Part shown: positions 33,702 to 46,581 of the stretch, piece after piece | Numbering within the stretch: position 1 is the stretch's first letter | Layout: every line of letters begins with the position of its first letter | NCBI GenBank assembly: GCA_033439255.1 | Contig: CM065878.1 | Location: 2,356,001 to 2,420,000 of the forward strand | DNA: 64,000 nucleotides | Source: Hericium rajendrae | Taxonomy: Eukaryota > Basidiomycota > Agaricomycetes > Russulales > Hericiaceae | Direction: 5' to 3' | Program-made: the position numbers and the translations under genes | The notes under the pieces: generated by a model | The model's input: the letters and a program-made list of their open reading frames with translations, nothing else | Told to the model about the DNA's origin: nothing | Database searches by the model: none

Positions 33702-34180
33702 ATAGGACGTTAGGCGCGTTAGGGTGTAAAATGATCAATAAACAACGGTGAACCATGAATAAGCATGTTACGGCTGATTGGTTGTGGATGGGATTTTCCC
33801 GGCTATATGACTTTGAAATAGATGATCGCTTTGAATCATATCTTTGGCCGGTACGTTAAGTCGAATGAATTTCGTGCAAAGAATATATGAGAACTTCGAG
33901 TAGCAGATGTTGAGCAGATCACCCGTGGGAAGGACGCGTGAGATCTGGATCTGACTAACTTCCGCTCAGCTTGATCATCTCGGGCACGCCGAGTCTTCTC
34001 CGTGCAAGTTTCCTGGTCGTCCTGGATCATTACACCACATCCTCTCTGTACTGCTTTTCCTGGTGGATCGTAAGAATACCGCCGACTAGGAGCAGAGAGT
34101 TGCTTATAGTTTGATTCGACTTTCCTGTTCGAGCACCGGTGAAACCGCCGTTCCACAACAGAATAACGAACTTCATTGCC
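33702..34180. other. Spacer between endoglucanase and LSG1
   Basis: This holds the cellulase 3' region and the LSG1 promoter. The minus-strand open frame 33836-34327 overlaps the true first exons of LSG1 and has no recognisable domain. Confidence 0.45.
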
Positions 34181-36585
34181 ATGGTTTGTACTTTCACCTG
34201 CTTCTCTGTAACTCAAGACTGAGCTCCTGCAGGCTCCAAAGACTAGAAACCCTAATCCAAGCGGTTTGGGAAGAGCGATCATCAACAAGAAAGTAAAGGA
34301 TGCACGCCGGGCGCATGAATCGGGCAATGTGAGGATTGTATGACGATTGCGATAGGCGCGAGATAGCTAAATGTGTATTTGAAAGTATACGACGGATCTG
34401 GACTCAACATCTCGCCTCAAATCCGTGACCCAGGAGCGAGACTTGGAGGAATTCTTGAGCACTGCTCAGCTAGCAGGGACAGAGTTTACAGCAGGTCCGC
34501 ACAGTAAATATCATGTCTATCCTGGTTCTGACGCGATGTCTTGTTCAGAGAGACGAAACGTAAAGATCATACAGAGTAACGCCAACTCAACTCAAAATCC
34601 TTATCTTTTATCGGAGCAAGAGGAGCAGTCCACTATCAAAAAGCATCACGAAAACAAGCAGAGGCTGAGAGTCCCTAGGAGGCCTGCGTGGACAAAGTCT
34701 ATGACAACAGCGCAGCTTGACAGACAAGAGAAGGATGCGTTTTTGGAGTGGCGAAGAGGCTTGGCTCAGTGCGTTCCAATTCCTTCAGTGCTCGTGAGTT
34801 CACTGAAAGAGCTTGTAACGTCAGGCTCCAGGAGGGTGACAATCTTCTTCTCACACCCTTTGAACGCAACATAGAAGTGTGGAGACAACTTTGGCGTGTT
34901 CTCGAGCGTTCTCATCTCGTCGTTCAAATCGTTGATGCTCGAAACCCTCTTCGATTCCGTTGTGAAGATCTAGAGGAGTATGTGCAGGACATTGAAGGCC
35001 CGGAAGGTGAAGGTGAACGCTCGTCAGGTGGAGGGAAAAGGAGAAATCTGTTACTTATCAACAAGGCGGATCTCCTGACACGGAATCAAAGGTACAGCGT
35101 TGAAGATTTTTATTTGACCCTCGTTGCTGATGCCTGTGAAAGATTGAGGTGGGCCGATTACTTCGATAGCCAAGGCATCCGTTATGCGTTCTTCTCCGCT
35201 GCCAAGGCCACGGCATTGCAGGAAGCTCGTCGGGAAGCTTTAGCTGCGGCCCGCGAACGTGCCGAGCAAACACAACAGAATGCAGGATCAGACGAGAGCG
35301 ATGATGAAGATGTAGAAAACGACGAGATCGACAGTGAGGATGGTTACAGCGACGACTATGAGACAGAACCTTCTAGCGACGATGATGAAAAACTTTTCGA
35401 GGAAGACGATCCTTTAGACGCGCAAGACCCTAGGGCAAAGGTGTTGTCTGTCCTCGAGCTGGAGGATTTGTTCTTGTCAGCTGCCCCTCCTCTTACGGGT
35501 GAGATCTTATTCTCTCATAAATGTCGACTTCAGACTCATGTCGCGTACTGTTCAGAATTCACTGATCTAGCTGGGAATCACCCGTCTCGGCTAGTTGTGG
35601 GATTGGTCGGGTACCCGAACGTTGGAAAGTCGAGCACGATCAACTCGTTGCTGGGAGAGAAAAAGGTTTCGGTTTCCTCCACACCCGGAAAAACGAAACA
35701 CTTCCAGACCATCCACCTTTCGGACAACATCATGCTCTGCGATTGCCCTGGTCTTGTCTTCCCTCAATTCGCCACCACCAGGGCGGATCTCGTCTGTGAT
35801 GGCGTGTTGCCCATTGATCAGCTACGTGAACACACCGGTCCAGCTGCACTAGTGGCCAAACGTATTCCAACGGAAGTTTTGGAGTTGACATACGGTCTTT
35901 CCATCAAGACGAAAGGCGTAGAGGAAGGGGGAGATGGCAAGATCACTGCAGAAGATCTCCTTATTGCCTACGCCGGTGCGTCTTAGCATATTGATGGATA
36001 CGTGATCTCGCCTATTCACGAAAATCACGTTTGTTAGTCGGCCGAGGTTTCTCGCGCTCTGGTCAAGGCAACCCGGATGAAGCTCGAGCAGCACGACACA
36101 TCTTAAAGGATTATGTGAATGCCAAGATTCTATTCTGTCAACCACCCCCAGATGTTCCCGAAGATGAATTCAATGAGGAAACTCATAGTCTTGCGTTACA
36201 GCGGGCCGCGGGGAAGAAACGCGCACCTACTAGCCGAGTAGTCAAGGGTGCCGTGACCTTCATTCCAGGTTCAGGGACTCTTTCGGCTTCAGATTCCCTT
36301 CAGCCGGGTCAGAACCAAGGGCATTCGTCGCGCACACTTGATAAAACCTTCTTCACCGAAAATGCAGGCCTTTCCGCGCATGCATTTGTGAAGGGAGGAC
36401 GGGAAATCTCACGCGTGAAAATGTACCCTCATCAAAACGCTGTTGCCAACGATGGAACGCAGCTGACAGGGAGAAGGGCTCGGATTGCCGCAGTTCTAGC
36501 CAACGGTGTCGAATCGCATCCGGGCAAAAAGCATCATAAGAAAGGGAAGAGAGTGAAGGTGCGGGGTGGCGGTGGGTATGATTAA
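34181..36585 (+). CDS. LSG1: Large-subunit GTPase Lsg1 (60S export adaptor release)
   Basis: Lsg1 is a cytoplasmic circularly permuted GTPase that removes the export adaptor Nmd3 from 60S ribosomal subunits. The first exon is only the ATG at 34181; an intron follows at once and translation resumes APKTRNPNPSGLGRAIINKK, the family N-terminus. Permuted G motifs appear in the expected order: VVQIVDARNPL, then LLINKADLL (G4), then after a long acidic insert GLVGYPNVGKSSTINSLLG (G1), SSTPGKTKHFQ (G2) and CDCPGLVFP (G3). The C-terminus is basic (GKKHHKKGKRVKVRGGGGYD) with TAA at 36583-36585. Introns are clean and no frame breaks are seen. Confidence 0.93.
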
Positions 36586-36871
36586 GCACTTTGTATTGTT
36601 CAGTCAGATGTATCTCTCACCATATAGCAGCTTTCCATGACTGTTGATCACACCGATTGTAACTCTACCTCTGATCAGATTCGCGAGAGATTTGAACTGG
36701 AAACCGTCAAGTTTTGAGTGGGCGCTATCCAGATCGATCACGTGGCGTGAAGAATCGCGTCGCGTCGGGCGCGCCGCGCGTCAAACGCCCTCTCAACATT
36801 CATTCAAGGCCAAGACCGTCGTCTTTCCCAGAACCCCGTCGAGGCCTTCTTTTCTGCTTGTTACGACGAAG

Positions 36872-38926
36872 ATGCCTAGTGCGGATTATGCTACTCATCG
36901 ACCAGATATCACAGAGGCAGACAGATGCCGTGATCCTCAGCCCGCGCAAGTCGATGAGCGGACTGTATGCGCGAAGCTAGTTCCCATGCATAAGGTTGGG
37001 TCCCGAAAAGAAGGTGAACAATACTCCAGCATCGTCCTTAGATACTAGACCACTGACATTTGGCGATAGTCATAGCATTGAGCATCAATAAACCGGTCAC
37101 AGTCGGGCGCAATCCCGCATTGTGGTCAGTCCTCCATTCTTACATTTAGGACCTTCCGGCTCACAGCGAACAATTGCAGTACATATGTCATCCCAGAAAT
37201 AGTCGTTTCAGGTCTTCACTGCAAAATCAATGTGTGAGAATTCTCGAGTCACTAGCATCTTTGCGTTCGCCGACGCTTCGCGATCTCTAGGGTCCATTCA
37301 AGTCCAGGAGGCGTTATCGTCTCGTGCCAGGTGCTCTTCATTATTTGACCTTCTTGATTTTGGTCTTAATTCTGTGATATTTCTGCGCAGGATTTATCGA
37401 CCAATGGTCTCATTTTGAATGGTCATAAGGTCAGGCGCACATCGGTCATCCTAATGGATGGAGACATTATCGAAATACCATCATCGAGAGGTGTGCTGCA
37501 CGGAATCTTGACGCATATACACACTCATCGACGCTTCTCTTCATGAAGCGTTTAAATGCGTACACGTTTGGAAGCAGCCTCAAGAGAAGAAGTCGATATT
37601 TGATCCCACACCTCCGACGCAGCCGTCCCATAAGGTACATTACGAACCAAGCCAAACTCGAACAATGCGCTGATTCGTTGTGCCTAGAGAATTGGGGGAT
37701 ATGTAGTAACATCCCACTGTCTGGGAACCGGTGGATTCGCGGCGGTGCACCTCGCGATAGACACGGCCGCTTCACGGCAAGTTGCGTGCAAGACCATTGT
37801 GCTGAAAAAGGACACGGAGAAAGAAACGGTGATGAAAGAGGTCAAGATCCTGCTGGCTTTGGATCATGTTTGTTCCTCGCGCCTAGTTGACGTTGAGGGA
37901 TCCTCATTTCTGATATTCCAGCCCAACATCAGCAAATCCTCGATGTGGACGAGGACGGAAAATTCCTGTGGGCATTAATGCATCACCTCTGAACATTCCA
38001 TACTGATCCAATGATCCATAGTCATATCTTCCTTCAACTCTGCACTGGTGGAGATCTATTCACATACATTTCGAGTCACAGCCAGAAAGGAGGGCCACTT
38101 TGCGAGGGCGAAGCAAAGTACATCATGTTTCAGATCTTCAAGGGGTTGAAATATCTTCATGACAAAATGATATCTCATCGAGGTGTGTTTATTAGTTCTT
38201 CCAACAGTTCATAAGAATTCTGACTTCGACGACTCAAATTCCTCAGATCTCAAGGTACGTTGTAGCACGGCCCTTCAAGATAATTACTAACCTCTACAAT
38301 AATTTCAGCCGGAGAATGTTCTGCTTTATGCTCCAGGACCTTATCCCCGAATTCAAATCGCAGACTTTGGACTCGCCCGGCCCAAAGCTTACGAGAAGAC
38401 CTTCACTGCTTGCGGGACGGTGATGTATCTACCGCCCGAAGGAATCCTTGCGTTGCATGACAAGCGCCTGGGATACGTCGCTTTGCCCCTCGATTGCTGG
38501 AGCGCCGGCGTAATCATGTACATGATGCTCGCGTACGTTCTTTTGCAACCATCGATCCCGTTTCAACATTTATTGACATGCGTTCATCTGGAGCGGCGCC
38601 CATCCATTTGACTACGGACCCAGCAACCCCGAGCGCTCGGACATATCATGCCGCAGTGAACAGGCCATCAAGGACCGCATTGTTCATGGCGATGTGGAGT
38701 TCCGATCGGACATCTGGGACAAGATGCCGGATGGTAAGTTTTCCGTGTGATGGGTCCTGTTGCGCTCATGGCTCGTATGAGTGCAGCTCGAGGTCTTGTC
38801 AGCAGGCTGCTCATTCATAGCCACGAGCAACGCGCGACCATCGCCTCTGCGCTTCACAGCCAGTGGATCGGCACTGACCTCGACGACCTGGAAGAGGCCT
38901 ACAATGATCGGGTTCTTTCTGGCTGA
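36872..38926 (+). CDS. FHA-domain Ser/Thr kinase of the Chk2/Cds1/Rad53 type
   Basis: This is a nuclear checkpoint kinase that relays DNA-damage or replication-stress signals. The ATG at 36872 precedes an FHA domain: ALSINKPVTVGRNPAL, IVVSGLHCKI, then SCQDLSTNGLILNGHKVRR. The kinase domain follows: LGTGGFAAVHLAI (Gly loop), VACKTIVLKK (Lys), LCTGGDLFTYISSH, SHRDLKPENVLLY (catalytic loop, split by two introns), IADFGLARPK (DFG), GTVMYLPPE, CWSAGVIMYMMLAGAHPFD. It ends DDLEEAYNDRVLSG with TGA at 38924-38926. About eleven introns. Near 37930 one extra A is needed to read HPNIKQILDVDEDGKFL. Only one FHA domain is present, as in Cds1 and Chk2 and unlike Rad53. Confidence 0.9.
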
Positions 38927-39174
38927 TGCTCTTTGCTGGTGTTCTTTGCTTTCGTTTCATGCTCGCCCTGCTGGTCTTCTGTCTGTCTGTGATCGTGTTG
39001 GTTCTGCTTCTGTCTGCCAGTCTTTCGATCTAGAAAAAAGGGCCTATGAACAACAGCTGCAATGTTCTTCATTGATACAATTCTGATTTAATCTGCTTTG
39101 TGCATACATGTTAAAAGATACAAGGAACTTCTGATTTCTCTGTTCTCATTGTCTGTTATTATGTGGGCGACACT

Positions 39175-40452
39175 TCAGGCCTTGAGGAAGTTGGCGTGGA
39201 CTGGGTGAAATCGCAAATCAGCTGAGCCTTGTTGAACGCGTCTTAGCTACTTACAGTGCACATGATCCTCCCCGAAAGTGGAGATCTGAGCGATAATCGA
39301 TAATTTGTCAGTCAAGAGAATGCACGTCAAAGAAGGAATGCACTGACGAAATAGTAGCTGTGATCGTATCCTTCTTGCTCCCGAACGCGGACTTGGACTT
39401 CGTCGCGACCAGCCTCGCGCGCGGCTTTCAAGAAATTCTCGGGCAGCAATTGACCGGTTTGGTAGAATTTGTCACTAGTTCCCTAGAAATTTTCGAGGTG
39501 AATCTTCCCATTTCCTCTGCAAGGCTAGATGAAAGACCTACATAGTCGACGAGGATGTGTACTGGGTCCTTGTGCTTGGAGATCAGCTCCGTAGCGTCGT
39601 ACTTCTCCTTCGCCTCCTCGACGCCCTCTTGCAGATAGCCAGAGAAGGCCTTCTTTCCCCACGGCGCCTTGGTTGGGTTCGAAATGGGCGCAAACGCGGA
39701 TGCGGAGCGGTATTGCTTGGAAGGCGAGGACAGATAGAGCGTGAGAGAACCATGTCCGCCCATGGAGTGTCCGAAGATCGACTGGCGTTTGAGATCCTAG
39801 TACAACGCACGTCCGTGTGCATTGAGTGAATCTGGTGTGAAACAGTGACTCACGATGGGCAGACCGGCGTCTTGGATGACTTCGGGCAGCTCAAGAGTGA
39901 CATGGGTGTACATGTTGTAGTGGTGGACGAACTTGGGGTTCGTCGCATTCAGGTAGAACCCAGCGCCTGTATGCGACGATGAGCATCGAATGACAGACCA
40001 GATACATGCAGACCAAGTACCTGTGCCGAAGTCCCAATCATCGTCTTCGCCTGGGATACCTGCTCCGCGAGGAGACGTATCGGGGAAGAGGATGGCAATT
40101 CCCTCCTTTGCAGCTGGACCAATGAAGCCACCCTTCTGGGCGCTTTGGAACGATTGAGAGGAATCCCGCCTTTGATATCTCAAGAACATACCCGGTGTCC
40201 TCATTACATTCCAAGCCTGCGAGATACACGAGCAAGGGTACTTTGGCATTCGCGGCATTTGCGGGAAGGAAAAGATTGAACTTGGCAATCAGACCTCCCA
40301 GAGCAGCAGACTACGCGAGAACAAAGTCAGGATGGGTGCGATGCAAAGGGAAAATCAAGACTAATCCTAATCCATACCTTGAACTTGTACTTTGTCAATT
40401 CGCCGCCAAAGGTCTTGTTGGACGAAAGTTTCTCAAGAGGACCGGTAGACAT
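39175..40452 (-). CDS. S-formylglutathione hydrolase (esterase D family)
   Basis: This cytosolic enzyme hydrolyses S-formylglutathione to formate and glutathione, the last step of glutathione-dependent formaldehyde detoxification. It starts [20 protein letters not shown] at 40452, then LPLLVYLAG-type sequence ([18 protein letters not shown]), [30 protein letters not shown] after splicing, [13 protein letters not shown] and the nucleophile elbow [17 protein letters not shown]. The catalytic Asp lies in YGTSDKFYQ and the His in [11 protein letters not shown] at 39175-39177 after HANFLKA. Length and motif order match the family, and about seven introns splice in phase. Methanol and formaldehyde released during lignin demethoxylation make this route relevant to wood-decay fungi, but that is inference. 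Confidence 0.93.
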
Positions 40453-40857
40453 TGCACAACGAGATGGTAATACAGACGATGTTGCAATGGGGTTTTATCG
40501 ATACAAAAGTCGTGAGAGTAAAGAGACTGAAGGTTGGAAGAAAGGAGCTCCGGAGAGATGAGCACGATGCAGCTGATCTGCGTCACCTGGCCCCGATGCC
40601 TATGACGTCACGCGTCGGTCGACGCGTCTTGTTGTCAGTTGACGACCGTCACGCTTGTCAACAAAAATCTCACCACATTCGGCTGCCCCGAGCGCTCGAA
40701 AATCGTTATATATTTCGGCACACTCCGCCAACGCGAGTATTTCTTCTACCTGCTAACGTGTTGGCACCTCAACACACTTGATACCTGTCTTTTTCGCGTC
40801 GAGCGCAAACTTTTGTCATCTCTACATCTTTTCTTCCCGACTAACTGACACTCAGTG
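40453..40857. promoter_or_regulatory. Divergent promoter region
   Basis: Four hundred bases separate the start codons of S-formylglutathione hydrolase (-) and the DUF7726-like gene (+). The plus side is pyrimidine-rich just before the ATG (about 40790-40845), typical of strong fungal leaders. No clear TATA box is seen on the minus side. Confidence 0.45.
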
Positions 40858-41726
40858 ATGGCTCCCAAGCGCAAGTCGGATGCTGTTGACGCCCTCGAAA
40901 GCTTCGGCTTCTCAGGCGGTCAGGAGAACGCTGATGCTGCTCCAAAGAGGGCCCGCGTCTCCGAGGCTGGCGACGCTGCCCGGTCGAGGCCTCCAGCTCA
41001 AAGGGCAAGAAAAAGGCCAAAGAGCCTGAGGAGCCTAAGAAGTGGCAGGACATCGTGCTTGAGGGCGAAGCCGAGGTAAGTACGCGTCGGGTCGCGTCCG
41101 TCGTCTTTCATTGTCTCCATGGTCATTGACGCGTTGTCGACTTGCAGGGCGACGTTCCCATCTAGTAAGTCGGGTCCCTGGAAAATCGTCGACTCGAATA
41201 ACGTCTTGCAGTGATGACTGCAACAAAATTCGTCGCAAGATTCGCCTTCTCCAGAAAGAGCCTGGATTCAAGGTGTGCATGGTTTTCCAGATCTTGCTGG
41301 TTTCTTTGCGCTCATAATGGCGAACAGGTAACGCATTGGCTCAAGGAGATCGGAGGAATCAATAATAATTCCTTCGGTCGCTTCAGTACGTGATCGCATG
41401 CTTCATGGCAAGCAGCCGAGGTTTATAGATGGCATTTTATAGTGAAAGCTACCGGTCCTTCGGGAGGCGCATCGAACGGCACATACGAGGCGGCGTAAGT
41501 CGTCATAGGCTTTGAAGTCTGCCGGAAAGACTAATTCTCTCGTTTCAGGTATATCTACTTTGAGAAGAGGCGCATTGCTGAGGGCAAGAAGAAAACGCCG
41601 AAGCGCATTCGCAATGAAGAGACGCGTGTCAAACGGATTCCCGAAGGAACAACCCCGTGGTATGTGGGTGTTCGGCGCCTGAGGGAAATGAGCACATTAA
41701 TGTTCAGAAATGTGGTTCACGGATGA
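40858..41726 (+). CDS. Conserved nuclear-looking protein, DUF7726-like
   Basis: The N-terminus MAPKRKSDAVDALESFGFSG is basic with a nuclear-localisation look, followed by a Lys-rich stretch and KKWQDIVLEGEAE. Then comes a compact conserved block spread over small exons: DDCNKIRRKIRLLQKEPGFK, VTHWLKEIGGINNNSFGRFM, KATGPSGGASNGTYEAAYIY and FEKRRIAEGKKKTPKRI. This block resembles a fungal helix-turn-helix-like domain (DUF7726) of unknown function. Near the C-run 40979-40981 one more C is needed to join AGDAAP to VEASSSKGKKKAKEPEEPKK. The 3' end is uncertain: reading on gives TGA at 41724-41726, while a donor at GTGGGT would move the stop to about 41734. Confidence 0.6.
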
Positions 41727-41965
41727 TACCATGATTTTCTTGCGCTCCTACATACGTTATACCCTGGATTAATATAATGCAAGTTACTGCTTTGATTCGG
41801 TGGATGATGGACGGATTGTGTCTTTCGGAATGATGACGCGAAGGAGAACTCGTGAGCGGGCGGCATCGTGGGAGCTTTGAATGGCAGGCGGGTGCCAGCC
41901 TCAGTGCCACAAGTCCTTCGCCAGGCTTGCCAGTCGCTCCTCCGATCCTCCTCTCCCTCGCTCCC

Positions 41966-44900
41966 ATGTCCCTCCGCCGGTAGTCTTACGCTATCTTCAT
42001 TCTTTCTAATTCTCGGCCATAATCTGCTGGCATATACCCTCAAATCTGTCGGCATTCTATAGCGAACTCTTTCACGCCCCGCCGGTTCATTATTTCTCCC
42101 CATGTCCCAAGACTCAATCCTTCCATCGATCTCACCACCGCTCTCACCGATCCCCGCGTCTCAGCTGATACTGACGACACTCACGAACAATGGAGTGATG
42201 CACCTGAAACCTTCGAGAACGATGGCGCGGACGGACAAATCGAAGAAATTGAACAAGGGGACATTACTCTGAAGCATCAGAATTTCGCTACCGCAGACGA
42301 TACCAAGACTGCAGATGCACCTGGCCTTGATACCACTGTCGTTGGTCCCTCGCCCTTGACGGGCAGCCCGACAGATCGCGCCTACGACAATGCCAGTGTG
42401 CAGAGTCTCCCAACAGTCCAAATCACGGAACCTCAGAGTCCCGGTGCACGCCCTCAAACGGCGACTGTGCCGTCCTTCAGGGAAAGCTCTGCAAGTCAAA
42501 TCATTCCATCCCCGACACGATCTGTTTGGTCGACAGCGGACGGCACGTCACCTTCCGTGAGAAGGCATAGACCACGGTCAAGTATCGTCGATGTAAGCCC
42601 TTCACTGTGTCCTGTCTCTCTGATGCTCATGCCATGGACTCACTCTGTGCTCAGAATCGTGCCTCCAATCGATTTTCAGGATTTTTTCGAACCTCATCCA
42701 CAGGCGCGATAGTCCGACATTGCCAAGTCCTCGCGAACAACCTGCAGAGGGACGTAGTGCCAGAACACCCGAGCCTACTGTCCCGCTTTCTCGAGCAGCT
42801 TCCCCAGTGACGCCCACGCGACCAATCACTCCGCCACCGCAACTACCGGCACCCTCGTTGCAGGAGCTGGGCTTGTCATTGTCCGTCTTCACTAACATCC
42901 TTTCACCGTCGCATTTCAGCACGCCTCCAACGAGCGGTGCCTTCTTAGCACCTCATTATCTCTTGCTTTGCCATGCACAGGGCCTGGACGTAGTACCTCT
43001 GGTTTCGCCTCCAGCCCCAGCACCCTACGCTCTGATCCGCCGCGTCAGTTTCAAAAGCGTCGTTGTGATGGAGCATCGCGGTGTCCTTGTCGCCATCGCC
43101 GGTCGGCGTGATGGTGTCCGTGTCTACGCCTTGGAGGAGGTCAAAAAGGCAGTAGAATGGCGATTGGATGTCGAGATTCGTAGACAACGGGATCGTCAAC
43201 GGCGCGAGGAGGCGAAGCGATCCCATACCCAAGGATCTCTGGAAAAACCTTCTTTCGAGAAGCTGGCCCCTTCCGCGTCATCGTCCGCATTCGCGAAGAC
43301 AGGACGAAGGTCATCCTTAGCTTCAGGAATGTCAATTGCCAGCTCCAAACCACCGTCGAAGAAGACGAAGTCTCCTGCGCGGTCAGCTTCGCAACCCGTA
43401 CCGCAAGCGGCACTGTCTCAGCCTCCATCTGTGCCGCCTCCGTCGTACAACAACGCGCTCCCGATGCAGCAATTGCGTTCTCAGAGTTCCCTGATCTCCA
43501 TCAACCCGGACGCGGAATCGAACTCGAAGCGGTTCAGTAACCAACGTGTTGAGCGGGACAATCGCACGCAGAAACACGGACGCCACCATTCTCGGCCAAG
43601 ATCGCGATGTCCGCGATCCGGACACGAAGAATGACTGGTCGAATGGACATGCGAGTGATGAGGAAGCAATTGATGTCGTCGCCGCTGGTGAGCGCGGAAG
43701 TGAAGCCCTGGATGAGCGGACTAGCGCGATGGCTGTAGCTTCAGCGTCGCCTCCGATCGGCCATCGTCCCTTATCAACTGCGACACTGACTCCACAGACA
43801 GCCCGACGACACCGCCCCGCCAATCTTGACCTCAATGCAACACGTCAGATCTCAAACAATCAAACTGCACCACCGCCTCCTTCCCCGACGCCAACATTAC
43901 TCACTTTACGCCAGGCGCTCTCCGGGTCGCCGTCTTCCACGTATCTTCCGACGATGGGGAGCATGGTATCCCGAGTAGGCGCGCCAGCAGAGCCGCCAAC
44001 ACCTGATGGTGACGAGGAGGAGGAAGAAGACGACAACGCGGATGGTAGTGCGACTCCACGCAGCGAGGAGATTTCCTTCGCGCAAGCGTTACGAGAAAGT
44101 CGACGTTCCGATTTACCACCGCCCGGTTCAAGGCAGGCACAGCATGCATTGCTTATCACGGAATCGCATCCTGTCGCAACAGGCGAAGAAGACGCTCCGT
44201 CTAGTCCGATATCCTCTACTACGCCTAGCTCGCGTACCAGACAGAGCGAAGACACAAACAGAGATGGGAGTAGGCGGCGGCGGCGATGGTCGGTTCTGAG
44301 TGGAGTTTTCACCGCTCCTCCGGAGCTGAGCTCTTTGGAAGCTGTCACGCCGACAGGCCCCTCACCGCCACCTTCTGTGAGCTATGTCACACAGCCGGTG
44401 CCCGCGTTGTCCAGTTCCTCGACGTCGGACATGCGCGGACCGCGGAATCCACCGCTTGCACGTTCTCAGTCCACCGCTTTCCGGCAATCTCAGGTAGAGT
44501 CGACGCCTACTTCTACTCGGCCATCTTCTGCCAGGGCTTCCTCGGGCCCTTCGATAACTCCTTCGCAGCTCGTACGGCCTTCAGATCCCCCAACGCCGAC
44601 TGCTTCTTCACATGGCAGGTTCTTATCGCGCATTCTGGGGCACGCATTCAATCATCGCCGGTCTGAGGATGGGGATGGAGTTTCGAATTTGAATCGAACG
44701 GAGCCTGTGGAACCAGGCGGATGGAAGTTTTCCGGGACACCGACAGTGCAGCCCGCGCCCGCTCCGAAGCTTGAGTACGTCAAGCTTCCGGGGACCAAAG
44801 GCTCGTTGATGATCAAAGCAGTCGAGACGTCGAAAAAAAGGTTCACACTTCGATCACGTCATTGTTGTCTTCTTGCTGATTGCCTTTTGTAGCTTCCTTG

Positions 44901-46581
44901 CCATCCTGTGCGGTGACAATGGGGAGAAGGTCGAGCTGTTTGCTGGCACATATCGGACCGCCCTTGGGCTGTCTCGCACCTTCATCCTTCCGGACTCGCC
45001 GCGGTCTCTAGAGCTACAGCTGCAAGGCGATGATCTGGTGGAGGTGTTCCTGATGTTCTCGCAGAACGTGTTCGGATTGGAGCCAGCAACCGTTCGAGTA
45101 CGGGAAGTCCGGATAGGACGCGCAGAACGACGAGCGGCGCGCCGTCGGGCCAGGGAGCTCAGAGCAGTCGATGAACCCGTGCAAGGTGAACCGGATACAG
45201 CCGCTTCTGAAGAAGGTACAAACGTCAATGTCAGCATAGGCGTCTCTGTATCATCATCAACGACAACGACGACAACGACGATATCTGCGGACGGGGCTCC
45301 AGGTGGTATTACTGCGACATCTTCACAGGCTCCGTCAGAGACAGTAACGTCTGTTGAGACATCACATTCGGCGGTTGTTCCCCCGACCGATGAGCTGGTC
45401 GCCCTTGCTACAGCTCAGATGGGACCATACACGACGTTCCAGCAGCTCTCCTTTGCCCCCAACTTCCCGTTGGCAGCCATTGCGGATGATTACATAATTC
45501 CACCGACGTATCCCGATTTCTTGCAATACCGTACGGAACACGAGCCCGAAGTTAACGGCAGTAGCGATGTGGATCTGGCCCAAGTGCAATTCTCACCACC
45601 AGGCTTGCCTCAACCCATCCCCATGCCTCCATCGAGATGGTTCTACCGTGATCCCAAGGGAATAGTTCATGGTGCGTTTCCTGGTACCGATGGTCCATCG
45701 GCATCCTTCTACGCCAATCCTCGTCAGGCCCGTGGAAGACTTCACTGATGCAAGCATGGTACCGCGATGGGCTGTTGCCTCCCGATCTCCCCGTCCGGCG
45801 CGAGGAAGACGACGAATACGTCGTGCTCAAGGATCTTCGTCAGCACTGTGTCGATCCCACCCAACCCTTTGGCTTGTCAACCACGACCAAAGCCTTCGCG
45901 GCAGAGACTGTCCCAATCACCTCGGATGGAAAACCTCTTCTCTCCCCGATCTCTCTTCTCACACAGCCGAAGATCTTCGGCCCTCCTGCACTCTTCTTTT
46001 CGTCGCGCGGTGGTCACAGCACTGTGATTGTCGACGGGCGAGGAAGGTCTGTTCTGAAAGGTCGGCTTATGTGGAGTTCGGATGACCAGGAGGACGAAGC
46101 AGTACCCGCGCGGCTTGGTGACGTCAAGCGTTTAGAGGCGTTCGATGTGGAAGATCGATCCGTGCTTGTCGCCATGCGCCAAGGTGGATTGGAAGCTGTC
46201 GACCTTAGCGATGCTCTACTCCGCCCTGCGGACGCGTCTAGGACTTCGTTGCCACACTACAATCCATCACATTCACAGATCAATCGGCGAGCACCCTTCA
46301 TCTGGAGAATCGGGATGCCTGTTTCGTCTTCGTCATCTGCGCCGACTGCTCTTGCTCTGTCGAAGCCGTCTCACGGGCGGGCATTAGGCCTTAAGAAGAA
46401 CGCATCGCATCCAGCCAAATCGCATGGTCGCGCAGAACTTAGTGGTGGTGCGGACGCCGACGGCGACCCCATCCGCGACGAGGTGATTTTCTTGGGGCGC
46501 CAGCAGGACAACATTTACCTCTGCGAGCGCAACGCGGGTGCCTTTCGAATATTACGGCTCTGCCCTACTAAACGCGTGTAA
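41966..46581 (+). CDS. CNH-domain protein with an internal GYF domain
   Basis: This large, Ser/Pro-rich protein has CNH (citron-homology beta-propeller) sequence: HYLLLCHAQGLDVVPLVSPP, VAIAGRRDGVRVYALEEVKK, SFLAILCGDNGEKVELFAGT and FMFSQ-type strands, with a final LEAVDLSDALLRP and a tail ending LRLCPTKRV at TAA 46579-46581. Between propeller parts lies a clear GYF domain, WFYRDPKGIVHGPW joined over an intron at about 45672-45727 to KTSLMQAWYRDGLLPPDLPV, which binds proline-rich ligands. CNH proteins often act with Rho or Vps pathways. The start is uncertain; a short first exon at 41966 is plausible. At the T-run 42682-42687 one more T is needed, and the frame also changes near 43545, so the protein is best read in pieces. 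Function unknown. Confidence 0.68.
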
